Assembly (NCBI GenBank): GCA_004556565.1
Contig: SFGN01000033.1
Span: forward strand, 1-27,488
Reading direction: 5' to 3'
DNA: 27,488 nt
DNA from: Lachnospiraceae bacterium
GTDB lineage: Bacteria; Bacillota_A; Clostridia; Lachnospirales; Lachnospiraceae
Below, one piece after another: positions 1 to 7,796 of this stretch; the stretch's first letter is position 1, and the number at the start of each line of letters is the position of its first letter. Position numbers and translations under genes: made by a program. The notes beneath the pieces were generated by a model. The model saw only the letters and a program-made list of their open reading frames with translations, was not told the DNA's origin and made no database searches.

Positions 1-93
1 GAATAGGACACCCTTGGTCTTGGCTGTATCCTTCCCACTACTAGGGCGGATTAGGAACTTTCATCCATTAGCGACGTGCGCCGCCAGGCGCAC
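1..93 (-). mobile_element. Group II intron, 5' end (cut by window edge)
   Basis: Read on the minus strand, position 93 starts with GTGCGCC, matching the GUGYG 5' boundary of group II introns. It is followed at once by a perfect 7-bp hairpin (GTGCGCC/GGCGCAC) and by a GGATGAAAGTTCC segment of the kind found in domain I of bacterial group II introns. The further stretch AGCCAAGACCAAGGGTGTCC also resembles intron domain I as I remember it. The rest of the ribozyme and any reverse transcriptase/maturase gene would lie left of the window. The 5' exon on this strand is the glnN terminator, whose 3' arm and T-run end exactly at the presumed junction. Identification rests on recalled motif similarity, not on a covariance-model search. 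Confidence 0.62.
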
Positions 94-138
94 ATAAAAC
101 CCCCTGACGGAAATATATCCAGTCAGGGGGTTTTATGT
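92..138 (-). terminator. Intrinsic terminator of glnN
   Basis: A perfect inverted repeat of about 17 bp (92-108 with 122-138) contains a CCCCCTGAC/GTCAGGGGG core and a 13-nt loop. It lies 25 bp beyond the glnN stop codon. On the minus strand the 3' arm reads GGGGGTTTTAT, so the U-tract belongs to the stem edge. The last two paired bases (93-92) belong to the presumed group II intron, meaning the intron sits directly behind the hairpin. Confidence 0.9.
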
Positions 139-162
139 ATGATTTATAAGAAGTAATTGTGA

Positions 163-2277
163 TTATACCTCAAACATCAAATCGCCGTATGACGGCATCG
201 GCCATGCTTCTTTATCAACAATCATTTCAAGCTTATCAACCGGTGCACGCAGTGCCAGCATTGCAGGGAATACATCTGAGTGATAGAAGTTTGCCTGTTC
301 AGCACATCCTTCAATCTGTGCAGCCTTATCGGTAATCTCCGACAGTGCGACGAGTGCTTCTTTTGTCTCTTTCAGTAATGCGCTGACCTCTGTCATCGCT
401 TCTTCCTGTACACTTGTGTCTGCTCCGACTGCTTTCACAGAAATAATCGTATCGGCAAGTGTCTTTGTATATTTAATGATAGCCGGAATGATCTGCTTGC
501 TCGCCATGTCGATCATTGTACGTGCTTCAATATTAATTGCTTTCGCATAAGCCTCGTACTGAATCTCTGAACGTGACTCAAGCTCTGCCTTTGTAAATAC
601 TCTAAATCTTTCAAATAATGCCACAGCCTTATCCGTTGTGATTGCCGGAATAGCCTCTACCATAGATTTGATATTCGGAAGACCTCTTCTCTCGGCTTCT
701 GCAACCCATTCTTCGGAGTAGCCGTTTCCGTTGAATACGATTCTCTGATTTTCAGTCATATATTTCTTGATCAGATCATGCACTGCAAGCTCAAAGTTCT
801 CTGCTTTTTCAAGTTCATCACATGCATCTGCAAAGGCTTCAGCCACAATTGTGTTCAGTACGATGTTCGGATTAGCGATAGAATCACGGGAACCAACCAT
901 ACGGAACTCAAATTTATTTCCGGTAAACGCAAACGGTGACGTTCTGTTTCTGTCCGTTGCATCCTTTGTCAGATCAGGAAGTGTGGAAACACCCGTTCTC
1001 AGCTTGCCCTCTTCCAGACTGTGTGTAGCTGTTCCCGTACTGATAAGCTGTTCCATAACATCTTGAAGCTGTTCTCCGAGGAATATGGAAATGATTGCCG
1101 GAGGTGCCTCGTTTGCACCAAGTCTGTGGTCATTTCCGGGGTCTGCCGCCGATTCACGAAGCAAATCTGCATGTTTATTCACTGCTTTCAGGATACATGC
1201 CAATACAAGTAAGAACTGTGTATTTTCATGCGGGGTCTTGCCCGGGTCAAGCATATTGATTCCGTCATCAGTAATGATGGACCAGTTATTATGCTTACCG
1301 GAGCCGTTCACTCCTGCAAACGGTTTTTCATGAAGAAGACATTTCAATCCATGCTGGCATGCCACTCTCTTCAAAGTCTGCATTACAATCTGGTTATGGT
1401 CTACTGCGATATTTGCTTCTGCATAAATCGGTGCCAGCTCGTGCTGTGCCGGTGCAACTTCATTGTGCTGTGTCTTGGCTGTCACACCCACTTTCCAAAG
1501 TTCAGTGTTGACATCTTTCATAAATGCACCGATTCTCTGACGTATTGTTCCGAAATAGTGGTCATCCAGTTCCTGTCCTTTCGGAGGCATTGCTCCAAAA
1601 AGTGTACGCCCGGTATAGATCAGGTCCTTTCTCTGGAGGAACTTCTCCGCATCTACCAGGAAGTATTCCTGTTCCGGTCCGACAGACGGTGTTACTTTCT
1701 TTGATGTTGTATTTCCAAATAAACGAAGAAGCCTGAGTGCCTGCACATTAATTGCTTCCATAGACCTCAGAAGCGGTGTCTTCTGATCAAGTGCTTCGCC
1801 TGTATAAGAACAGAATGCTGTAGGTATACAAAGAGTCGCTCCGGCTGCATCCTGTCTTACAAATGCCGGTGAAGTACAATCCCATGCTGTATAGCCTCTA
1901 GCCTCAAATGTTGCACGCAGCCCTCCTGACGGGAAAGAAGATGCATCCGGTTCACCTTTGATCAATTCCTTACCGGAAAAGCTCATCAGCACTTTACCGC
2001 TCGGAAGCGGAGCCGAAATAAAGGAATCATGCTTTTCTGCCGTAACACCTGTCAAAGGCAGAAACCAGTGTGTATAATGAGTCGCACCCTTTTCAATTGC
2101 CCATTCTTTCATCTCATGTGCAATCACATCAGCAGTCTCAAGGTCAAGTTCCTTTCCTTCCTCGATAGTTTTTTTAAGGTTTTTGTAGACCTTCTTCGGC
2201 AAACGTGCCTGCATTACTGTATCATTGAACACGTTTTCACCAAAAATGTCTGCTACATTCAATAATTCTGTGCTCAT
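163..2277 (-). CDS. glnN: Glutamine synthetase type III (GlnN)
   Basis: This encodes a 704-residue glutamine synthetase of the GSIII class, which makes glutamine from glutamate, ammonia and ATP in the cytoplasm. The length is typical for GSIII (about 700) and far above GSI (about 440-470). Family landmarks include the N-terminal start MSTELLNVADIFGENVF, the segment SVGPEQEYFLVD with metal-binding glutamates, the GVNGSGKHNNWS histidine motif and RNRTSPFAFTGNKFEFR near the C-terminus. I chose the ATG at 2277 because GAAAGGGAAA lies just upstream. An in-frame extension to 2337 runs into the leader hairpin and is not needed. The gene is monocistronic, with its own promoter (2411-2439) and terminator (92-138). 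The leader hairpins suggest transcript-level control. Confidence 0.96.
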   Translation of the reverse strand: MSTELLNVADIFGENVFNDTVMQARLPKKVYKNLKKTIEEGKELDLETADVIAHEMKEWAIEKGATHYTHWFLPLTGVTAEKHDSFISAPLPSGKVLMSFSGKELIKGEPDASSFPSGGLRATFEARGYTAWDCTSPAFVRQDAAGATLCIPTAFCSYTGEALDQKTPLLRSMEAINVQALRLLRLFGNTTSKKVTPSVGPEQEYFLVDAEKFLQRKDLIYTGRTLFGAMPPKGQELDDHYFGTIRQRIGAFMKDVNTELWKVGVTAKTQHNEVAPAQHELAPIYAEANIAVDHNQIVMQTLKRVACQHGLKCLLHEKPFAGVNGSGKHNNWSIITDDGINMLDPGKTPHENTQFLLVLACILKAVNKHADLLRESAADPGNDHRLGANEAPPAIISIFLGEQLQDVMEQLISTGTATHSLEEGKLRTGVSTLPDLTKDATDRNRTSPFAFTGNKFEFRMVGSRDSIANPNIVLNTIVAEAFADACDELEKAENFELAVHDLIKKYMTENQRIVFNGNGYSEEWVAEAERRGLPNIKSMVEAIPAITTDKAVALFERFRVFTKAELESRSEIQYEAYAKAINIEARTMIDMASKQIIPAIIKYTKTLADTIISVKAVGADTSVQEEAMTEVSALLKETKEALVALSEITDKAAQIEGCAEQANFYHSDVFPAMLALRAPVDKLEMIVDKEAWPMPSYGDLMFEV

Positions 2278-2320
2278 AAAATTTCCCTTTCTTCGTTTCA
2301 AATATTTGTAGTAATCCTGC

Positions 2321-2358
2321 TTCGTTACACAGGACACTACCCTGTACTATGTAACGAA
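2321..2358 (-). other. Second leader hairpin of glnN
   Basis: A 9-bp perfect stem (TTCGTTACA at 2321-2329 with TGTAACGAA at 2350-2358) is capped by a further CAGG/CCTG pairing. On the transcript its 5' arm begins inside the U-tract of the preceding terminator-like hairpin, so the two structures share bases. It ends about 43 nt before the glnN start codon. No known riboswitch or ANTAR-type paired hexaloop was recognised. Confidence 0.5.
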
Positions 2359-2391
2359 AAAAGGGCATCCAAGAATTCTTGGAACGCCCTT
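2357..2391 (-). terminator. Terminator-like hairpin in the glnN leader
   Basis: On the minus strand, AAGGGC...GCCCTT closes around the palindrome TCCAAGAATTCTTGGA, and six T's follow (2362-2357). This is a well-formed intrinsic terminator. It lies downstream of the predicted glnN promoter, so it could attenuate glnN. It is also the first strong hairpin after fba and could serve as the fba terminator if the promoter lies elsewhere. Confidence 0.65.
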
Positions 2392-2410
2392 GTTCGTATC
2401 TACGTGTGTC

Positions 2411-2439
2411 AGTATACCTCAATCATCCGAAAAAGGCAA
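2411..2439 (-). promoter_or_regulatory. Sigma-A promoter of glnN
   Basis: The minus strand reads TTGCCT (2439-2434), a 17-bp spacer and TATACT (2416-2411). The start site would be near 2404, giving a leader of about 125 nt that contains two hairpins. Confidence 0.68.
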
Positions 2440-2483
2440 GTAAAAATTTGTTTTTTTACTTAAAAAAATTCACCAGACCTTTT

Positions 2484-3347
2484 TCAAGCTTTTCCTACTG
2501 AACCAAACAGTTCCATCTTAGTTTTAACTGTTTCTACGATTGCTTCTGCGCCTGGTTTCAGGAGTTTACGCGGGTCATAGCCCTTGCCCTGAAGGTCTTT
2601 TCCGGCTTCAATATACTCACGTGTAGCTGCTGCAAATGCAAGCTGGCACTCTGTATTAACGTTGATCTTAGCAACACCAAGATCGATTGCTTTCTTAATC
2701 ATATCATCCGGGATACCTGTACCACCGTGAAGTACGAGCGGCATATCTCCTGTAAGCTGCTGGATAGCATCCAGAGTTTCAAAGCTAAGTCCTTCCCAGT
2801 TAGCCGGATATTTTCCGTGGATGTTACCAATACCGGCTGCAAGGAAATCGATACCAAGATCTGCGATCATCTTGCATTCGTTCGGATCTGCACATTCGCC
2901 TTTTCCGACAACGCCGTCTTCTTCTCCGCCGATAGCACCAACTTCAGCTTCAAGAGACATTCCTTTTTCTCTTACGATTTCAACAAGTTCTTTTGTCTTA
3001 GCCACATTCTCTTCGATCGGATAATGTGATCCGTCAAACATGATGGATGAGAATCCTGCTTCAACACACTTCAGGCATCCTTCATAGCTGCCGTGATCAA
3101 GATGAAGCGCTACCGGAACAGTGATATTAAGCTCTTCAAGCATTCCGTTAACCATACCAACTACTGTCTTGTAGCCTGCCATATACTTTCCAGCACCTTC
3201 AGATACACCAAGAATAACCGGTGATTTGCACTCTTCTGCTGTTAAAAGGATTGCTTTTGTCCACTCAAGGTTATTGATATTGAACTGTCCTACTGCGTAA
3301 TGTCCTGCTTTTGCTTTCTGAAGCATTTCTTTTGCTGATACTAACAT
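2484..3347 (-). CDS. fba: Class II fructose-1,6-bisphosphate aldolase
   Basis: This 287-residue zinc aldolase cleaves fructose-1,6-bisphosphate to glyceraldehyde-3-phosphate and DHAP in glycolysis (cytoplasm). Family signatures are the start MLVSAKEMLQKAKAGHYAVG, LHLDHG (residues 81-86, with Asp84 and zinc ligand His85), GIGNIHGKYP, LVLHGGTGIPDD and KINVNTE. The length matches bacterial class II enzymes of this type. The ATG at 3347 is preceded by GGAGGAAAAG at ideal spacing. The upstream in-frame extension to 3431 overlaps the promoter and lacks family similarity, so it is rejected. The gene stands alone, with its own promoter at 3434-3462. A tagatose-bisphosphate aldolase (GatY-like) role cannot be excluded from sequence, but a glycolytic role is the simpler reading. 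Confidence 0.95.
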   Translation of the reverse strand: MLVSAKEMLQKAKAGHYAVGQFNINNLEWTKAILLTAEECKSPVILGVSEGAGKYMAGYKTVVGMVNGMLEELNITVPVALHLDHGSYEGCLKCVEAGFSSIMFDGSHYPIEENVAKTKELVEIVREKGMSLEAEVGAIGGEEDGVVGKGECADPNECKMIADLGIDFLAAGIGNIHGKYPANWEGLSFETLDAIQQLTGDMPLVLHGGTGIPDDMIKKAIDLGVAKINVNTECQLAFAAATREYIEAGKDLQGKGYDPRKLLKPGAEAIVETVKTKMELFGSVGKA

Positions 3348-3433
3348 TTTCTTTTCCTCCAATTCTGATTCTGTAGTGAACCTGATTATTATTCCCACAA
3401 TTTCAGGTAGGAATATGTTTCTAATCTTCATAC

Positions 3434-3462
3434 ATTATATCCTATCTGTCCAAAAAACACAA
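3434..3462 (-). promoter_or_regulatory. Promoter of fba
   Basis: The minus strand has a perfect TATAAT (3439-3434), a 17-bp spacer and a weaker TTGTGT -35 (3462-3457). The start site would be about 80 nt before the fba ATG. Confidence 0.65.
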
Positions 3463-3495
3463 TCAGTAATTATGATAATTCTATCTAACTTTCTT

Positions 3496-3595
3496 GTTAC
3501 AGTTCACACCCACATAAGCAGTCTTAGCACGAAGTGCGGGACTGAAGTGCGTCAGCGCGACGAGTGAGCATGTGGGTGGTGGTTTGGGTGTGAAC
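3496..3595. repeat. Intergenic inverted-repeat element
   Basis: GTTCACACCC (3502-3511) and GGGTGTGAAC (3586-3595) are perfect inverted arms. CCACAT/ATGTGG (3510-3515, 3570-3575) lies further in. The interior contains a direct repeat, GAAGTGCG (3531-3538 and 3544-3551). The left arm belongs to a 15-mer, GTTACAGTTCACACC, seen again with small changes at 10181 and 25862. It has no coding potential and resembles REP-type dispersed intergenic elements. Confidence 0.55.
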
Positions 3596-3627
3596 AGGAA
3601 CACTTCATTGACGCTTTGCATGCCTGA

Positions 3628-4377
3628 TTACTCGTATTTTTCGAGGACTTCCAATGCTTTTCTGACATTTTCCCTGCCTGTCTGCCATATTTCGTATTCA
3701 CTGAATCCGGGGAATCCCATGCTGACTCCATCTTTTCTGTAAATCATTCTGCTGTCTTTTACAATCTTTCCCGACATATGATAAGCTGTGACTCCCGTAT
3801 ACGAAATCAGTTTATCAATCACAGCCGGCGAAATTCCCGCACCTGCAAGAATATTTACTCGCCCGGCACTTTTTTTCTGCAGTTCTTTAAGGACATCTCT
3901 GCCCTCCCATGCCGAATTTTTCTGACCGCTTGTCAAAATCGTTCCTATCCCCAGACCCGCAGCCTGCTCCAATGCCTCATACGGATTTCTACACACATCA
4001 AATGCTCTGTGCAGCGTAATATCCATGTCACCGGCCAGATCAATCAGCTCTCTCATTTGTTCCAGATTCAGCGAACCGTCAGGAAGAAGGATGCCGATCA
4101 CAACCGCATCAGCTCCCAGTTCACGGTACATCTGCACATCATCCTTCATCATTGAGAATTCATAATCATCATAACAGAAATCTCCAAATCTTGGGCGTAT
4201 CAGTACCCTGATCTCCAAATCTGTGTTTTCTTTCACCTGACGAAACAGTGAACGTCCGGGTGATGTTCCGCCGATAATGAAGTTGGAACACAATTCTATT
4301 CTCCCTGCTCCTGCTTCCTGTGCTTCCACTGCAGACCTCACACTGTCCGTACACACTTCAAGAATATATTTTTTCAT
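3628..4377 (-). CDS. cutC: CutC family protein
   Basis: This 249-residue TIM-barrel protein of the CutC family was first described as a copper-homeostasis factor, but its biochemical role is still unsettled. Recognisable segments are the N-terminal LEVCTDSVRSAVEAQEAGAGRIELCSN, RVLIRPRFGDFCYD, the HRAFD motif and ILTSG followed by ILAGAGI. The length fits the family (about 240-250). The ATG at 4377 is preceded by GGAGG at 9 nt. The gene lies just downstream of nagE but is separated from it by a strong terminator (4461-4485), so it is probably transcribed from its own weak start in the 4380-4460 gap. The downstream neighbour is a repeat element, not a gene. Proximity to an amino-sugar cluster hints at a sugar-related role, which is inference. 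Confidence 0.9.
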   Translation of the reverse strand: MKKYILEVCTDSVRSAVEAQEAGAGRIELCSNFIIGGTSPGRSLFRQVKENTDLEIRVLIRPRFGDFCYDDYEFSMMKDDVQMYRELGADAVVIGILLPDGSLNLEQMRELIDLAGDMDITLHRAFDVCRNPYEALEQAAGLGIGTILTSGQKNSAWEGRDVLKELQKKSAGRVNILAGAGISPAVIDKLISYTGVTAYHMSGKIVKDSRMIYRKDGVSMGFPGFSEYEIWQTGRENVRKALEVLEKYE

Positions 4378-4460
4378 AATCTTCTGCCTCCGTTTAACTA
4401 ATACCGATTTGTCCTCCGCCGCTCAGGAGCCGAGGACGTCTCTCATCTGATATAATATCC

Positions 4461-4485
4461 AAAAAAGCCACAGATACTGCGGCTT
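4461..4485 (-). terminator. Terminator of the PTS operon
   Basis: On the minus strand a 9-bp stem (AAGCCGCAG/CTGTGGCTT with one G-U pair) has a 3-nt loop and is followed by TTTT. It lies 30 bp beyond the nagE stop codon. Confidence 0.88.
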
Positions 4486-4515
4486 TTCTGAAAAAGGGAT
4501 TATGTAATTATTTTA

Positions 4516-5949
4516 TTATTTGCAAAGTTTCTTGAATTCGTCAGCTACGAACTGTACTTTTGTTCCAACGATGACCTGAACTGCTGTCTTGCTCGGTCTG
4601 ATAACGCCTGCAACACCTGCAGATTTGATCTTCTTCTCGTCAACAGCTGTATAGTCCTTGATTTCAAGACGAAGTCTTGTGATGCAGTTGTCAATGCTCT
4701 TAACATTCTCTTTACCGCCGACACCTTCAAGGATGATCTTAGCTACTTCTGTGAAGTCGTTGTTAGCAAGCTGAACCTTTGTCTCATCTTCTTCATCGTC
4801 TTCTCTACCAGGTGTCTTCAGGTTCAGTGTTGTGATCATTACTCTGAATACTACATAGTAAATAACTGCGAATACAAGACCGATCGGGATCAACCACAAT
4901 GGATTCAATGCCATAGGAGCCTTGAAACTCAAAATCCAGTCAATGAAACCAGCACTGAAGTTAAATCCTGCACGTACTGGAAGCAGACCCACGATAATTG
5001 CAGAAACACCTGTCAACAATGCATGTACAAGGTAAAGAACCGGTGCAAGGAACATGAAAGAGAATTCGATCGGCTCTGTTACACCATTCAGGAAAGAAGC
5101 TGCTGCTGCAGAAGCAAGGAGACCTGCAACTGCTTTCTTCTTTGTATCTTTAGCTGTGTGATACATAGCAAGACAAGCTGCCGGAAGACCGAACATCATA
5201 ACCGGGAAGAAACCTGCCTGGTAGATACCTGTCTGTCCAAGTGTACCGCCTTCGCCCCAGAACTTACCGATATCGTTGATACCTGCAACGTCGAACCAGA
5301 ATACTGAGTTCAATGCGTGGTGCAGACCGAACGGAATAAGAAGTCTGTTGAAGAACGCATAAATACCAGCTCCAACTGCGCCCATGTTCATGATAACCTT
5401 ACCGAATGCAACAAGTGCTCCGTAAATTACCGGCCATACAAAGAACAGGATCAAACTGGAAATAAGTGATGCACCAGCTGTTATGATTGAAACACAACGT
5501 TTTCCACTGAAGAATGAAAGTGCATCTGGCAGTCTTGTGTTTTTAAACTTATTGTAGCAAACTGCTGCGATAATACCACAAAGAATACCGATAAACTGTG
5601 TCTGAGTTCTGCCGAATGCTGCGTTAACTTCTTCAGCCGGGATGCCTTTCAGCATTGCTACTGTACCAGTTGACAGAAGTGTTGTAGTAATCAGCCATGA
5701 AACCATACCAGCAAGTGCTGCTGTACCGTCGTTGTCCTCTGCCATACCAACAGCAACACCGACTACAAAAAGGATAGCCATGTTATCAACAAGGCATCCG
5801 CCTGCTTTAAGCAGGAATGCGGAAATGGCACTGTTTGCGCCCCAGCCTGTCGGGTCGATCCAGTATCCGATTCCCTGGAGAATAGCTGCAACCGGAAGAC
5901 AACTAACCGGAAGCATCAAGGATTTTCCTAATTTCTGTAAATACTTCAT
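4516..5949 (-). CDS. nagE: PTS N-acetylglucosamine-type EIICB component
   Basis: This 477-residue integral membrane permease of the glucose/GlcNAc PTS superfamily imports and phosphorylates sugar. Residues 1 to about 385 form the multi-spanning EIIC domain (MLPVSCLPVAAILQGIGYWID at the N-terminus, then FGLHHALNSVFWF and GVTEPIEFSF, family sugar-site motifs). Residues about 395-477 are the EIIB domain, with phospho-acceptor Cys422 in NCITRLR. No EIIA domain is fused; the EIIA is the next gene upstream. GGAGGAAAATCAATG sets the start. GlcNAc specificity is inferred from nagA and nagB nearby; glucose is the main alternative. It is cotranscribed with the EIIA gene (86-bp gap) and ends at a strong terminator. 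Confidence 0.9.
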   Translation of the reverse strand: MKYLQKLGKSLMLPVSCLPVAAILQGIGYWIDPTGWGANSAISAFLLKAGGCLVDNMAILFVVGVAVGMAEDNDGTAALAGMVSWLITTTLLSTGTVAMLKGIPAEEVNAAFGRTQTQFIGILCGIIAAVCYNKFKNTRLPDALSFFSGKRCVSIITAGASLISSLILFFVWPVIYGALVAFGKVIMNMGAVGAGIYAFFNRLLIPFGLHHALNSVFWFDVAGINDIGKFWGEGGTLGQTGIYQAGFFPVMMFGLPAACLAMYHTAKDTKKKAVAGLLASAAAASFLNGVTEPIEFSFMFLAPVLYLVHALLTGVSAIIVGLLPVRAGFNFSAGFIDWILSFKAPMALNPLWLIPIGLVFAVIYYVVFRVMITTLNLKTPGREDDEEDETKVQLANNDFTEVAKIILEGVGGKENVKSIDNCITRLRLEIKDYTAVDEKKIKSAGVAGVIRPSKTAVQVIVGTKVQFVADEFKKLCK

Positions 5950-6035
5950 TGATTTTCCTCCTTCTCGAAATCCCTTTCGAAATGTAATCCCTTTATTTAT
6001 TTCAACCGACGCGCCCGCCGGCTAAAATACATGAA

Positions 6036-6518
6036 TTATTTTGTTTCGATGATAACAAGATCATCGCCCGGATTCACACTACCGGTCATTCCTTTTACAG
6101 ATGCAAATTCATCCGTATTACATACCAGCACAGGTGTAATTGTATCATATCCTGCTGCTTTCACCTTATCAAGATCAACCTCGATCAGAAGATCGCCCTT
6201 TTTCACTTTATTGCCGGCCTCTACATGAGCAGTAAAGCCTTCTCCTTCCATCTTGACAGTGTCAAGACCTATATGGATAAGAATCTCTGCGCCAAATTCT
6301 GTTGTCAGGCTGATTGCATGAAGTGTACCGAATACCATTGCAATCTCACCGTCAGCCGGTGCATAAATCTTGCCTTCTGATGGGATCACTGCTGCGCCGT
6401 CCCCAAGCATTCCTTCGCTGAAGGTAGGGTCATTCACTTCTGACAACGGCACTGCTGTTCCTTTGACAGGTGAACCTAGTACCTGATTCTTATTTTTCTT
6501 CTTAAAAAAATCGAACAT
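6036..6518 (-). CDS. PTS EIIA component, glucose (Crr) family
   Basis: This 160-residue soluble EIIA of the glucose family carries phosphate from HPr to the EIIB domain of the adjacent permease. It shows the family core GKIYAPADGEIAMVFGTLHAIS and the active-site strand ILIHIGLDTVKMEG, with His67 and phosphorylated His82. The C-terminus GDDLVIIETK is typical of the fold. The ATG at 6518 follows AAGGAGACAGAA. It is the first gene of the PTS transcription unit, directly behind a near-consensus promoter at 6642-6670. Keeping the EIIA free rather than fused allows it to serve other EIIB partners, as Crr does in enterobacteria; whether it does so here is unknown. Confidence 0.93.
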   Translation of the reverse strand: MFDFFKKKNKNQVLGSPVKGTAVPLSEVNDPTFSEGMLGDGAAVIPSEGKIYAPADGEIAMVFGTLHAISLTTEFGAEILIHIGLDTVKMEGEGFTAHVEAGNKVKKGDLLIEVDLDKVKAAGYDTITPVLVCNTDEFASVKGMTGSVNPGDDLVIIETK

Positions 6519-6641
6519 TTCTGTCTCCTTCCTTTCAATCGGCTTCGGTTCTCGCTCTTGTGAATCCCCCCGAAACGTCCAATTGAATATTGTAAATCAA
6601 ATATTATCGCCGCAATAAATGCGAAAATAATCCACATAAAA

Positions 6642-6670
6642 ACTATAACAAAATCTCACATGAAAGTCAA
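6642..6670 (-). promoter_or_regulatory. Sigma-A promoter of the PTS EIIA-EIICB unit
   Basis: The minus strand reads TTGACT (6670-6665), a 17-bp spacer and TATAGT (6647-6642), one of the best promoters in the window. The leader is about 120 nt. No RAT-like antiterminator was seen in it, unlike the nagB leader. Confidence 0.8.
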
Positions 6671-6743
6671 CGAAACAATTCATTTTCCTGTAATAAAATT
6701 TATGAAATTTTTAGTTTCTCCCTTGTAAGACTTCAGACATCCG

Positions 6744-7796
6744 TTAGTCCTCTTCGTTGTATGAAAAGTAGTCTGCAAACACCATATGATTCATGGCTCC
6801 ACGTTCATCCATGTATCTGAAACCGCCCATATCATTGCTCTGAGTACCGCTTGCATCCACGTAAATCTTCTGATCGTTCATCTCAATCATACTTAAAACA
6901 TAACTTTCAGAAGAAAGATTCTTTCTCCCCCATGTTCCAAATACGATATAAGACTCCATGCCTGCCCGGTTGCACAATTCCGTAAGAATTTTTGCATAGC
7001 CTACCGCACTTGCTTTGTGTGTTGTCAAAGCTGACAGATTATTATAAATCAAAGCATCTTCAAACAGACCTGTCATCCCGGACTCCTGTGTTGTTTCAGA
7101 ACCGATATTGATTGCGACAGAAAGATTCTCTTCAAACCACCCCAGGAAATAATCTACTGCGCTCTTTTCTCCTGCATCTTCCGGAAGTCCCTGCATAATT
7201 TCATCCAGAATTTTTTCGGTTTCTTCTTTCACCTTCTCAATTTCCTTCACTTTTTCAGGATCATTTTCTGAATATGCCTTTTCAATTTCATCCAGATTCT
7301 TGACTGTTCCATCTTCCGCATATTCTCCGAAAGTATCAATTCCTTTTGCACAGGAGATAAACAGGACAGCTTTTGCGATAATCGGATCTTTCACTTTCAT
7401 GATATCGGCGCCGTCATATTTTACATAGACATTATCCTCTGTCATCGGGATGTCGCATACCCCGTAATAATAATTATACCCTTCATCCTCAAGTGCCGCA
7501 GTCACCCTCGTATATTGTTTTCCGGTAAGCGGCTCCGGAAATTCCACAATGCCGCCCTCAAGATTATCAAGACGTTCTTTCAGGTAGTCATATGCTTCTA
7601 ATTCTTTTTCTTTCAGCTGGCCGGTATAAAACTTGGGTTCTTTCTTTTCCTTATCCCTTGCCAGGTCTTCCAGCTTCGTTTCAATCGTATTGGACACTGC
7701 TATTGTCCTCTGCCAGTAACACAGCAGGAAAAATGCCATCAGTACGCCCACGATGATCATGAAAGCTGTCGGATGTTTCTTGATCCATTTTATCAT
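6744..7796 (-). CDS. Membrane-anchored transglutaminase-fold protein, probably inactive
   Basis: This 350-residue protein has one N-terminal membrane segment (about residues 10-28) after a lysine-rich start, predicting an extracytoplasmic body. A charged helical stretch lies at about 165-200. Residues 255-320 look like a transglutaminase/protease core: KASAVGYAKILTELCNRAGMESYIVFG mirrors the family pattern G-x-C-x-G-Y-A followed by an aGieS-x-vv-G strand, and IYVDAS matches the Asp strand. The nucleophile Cys is replaced by Ala264, and the usual H-A-W motif before the Asp strand is absent (SYVLSMIEM). Its ATG overlaps the nagA stop (ATGA), so translation is coupled to nagA. It may be a binding or structural protein linked to amino-sugar or cell-wall metabolism. 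No precise function is known to me. Confidence 0.75.
   Translation of the reverse strand: MIKWIKKHPTAFMIIVGVLMAFFLLCYWQRTIAVSNTIETKLEDLARDKEKKEPKFYTGQLKEKELEAYDYLKERLDNLEGGIVEFPEPLTGKQYTRVTAALEDEGYNYYYGVCDIPMTEDNVYVKYDGADIMKVKDPIIAKAVLFISCAKGIDTFGEYAEDGTVKNLDEIEKAYSENDPEKVKEIEKVKEETEKILDEIMQGLPEDAGEKSAVDYFLGWFEENLSVAINIGSETTQESGMTGLFEDALIYNNLSALTTHKASAVGYAKILTELCNRAGMESYIVFGTWGRKNLSSESYVLSMIEMNDQKIYVDASGTQSNDMGGFRYMDERGAMNHMVFADYFSYNEED

Noticed and set aside
1228..1704. 158-codon plus-strand open frame inside glnN
   Set aside because: It is antisense to a strongly conserved enzyme, with no promoter or ribosome site.
2278..2337. N-terminal extension of glnN by 20 codons
   Set aside because: The extension overlaps the leader hairpin and a proper ribosome site precedes the internal ATG with the conserved N-terminus.
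2237..2422. 61-codon minus-strand frame over the glnN leader
   Set aside because: It overlaps promoter, terminator hairpin and start region; no ribosome site; explained by regulatory DNA.
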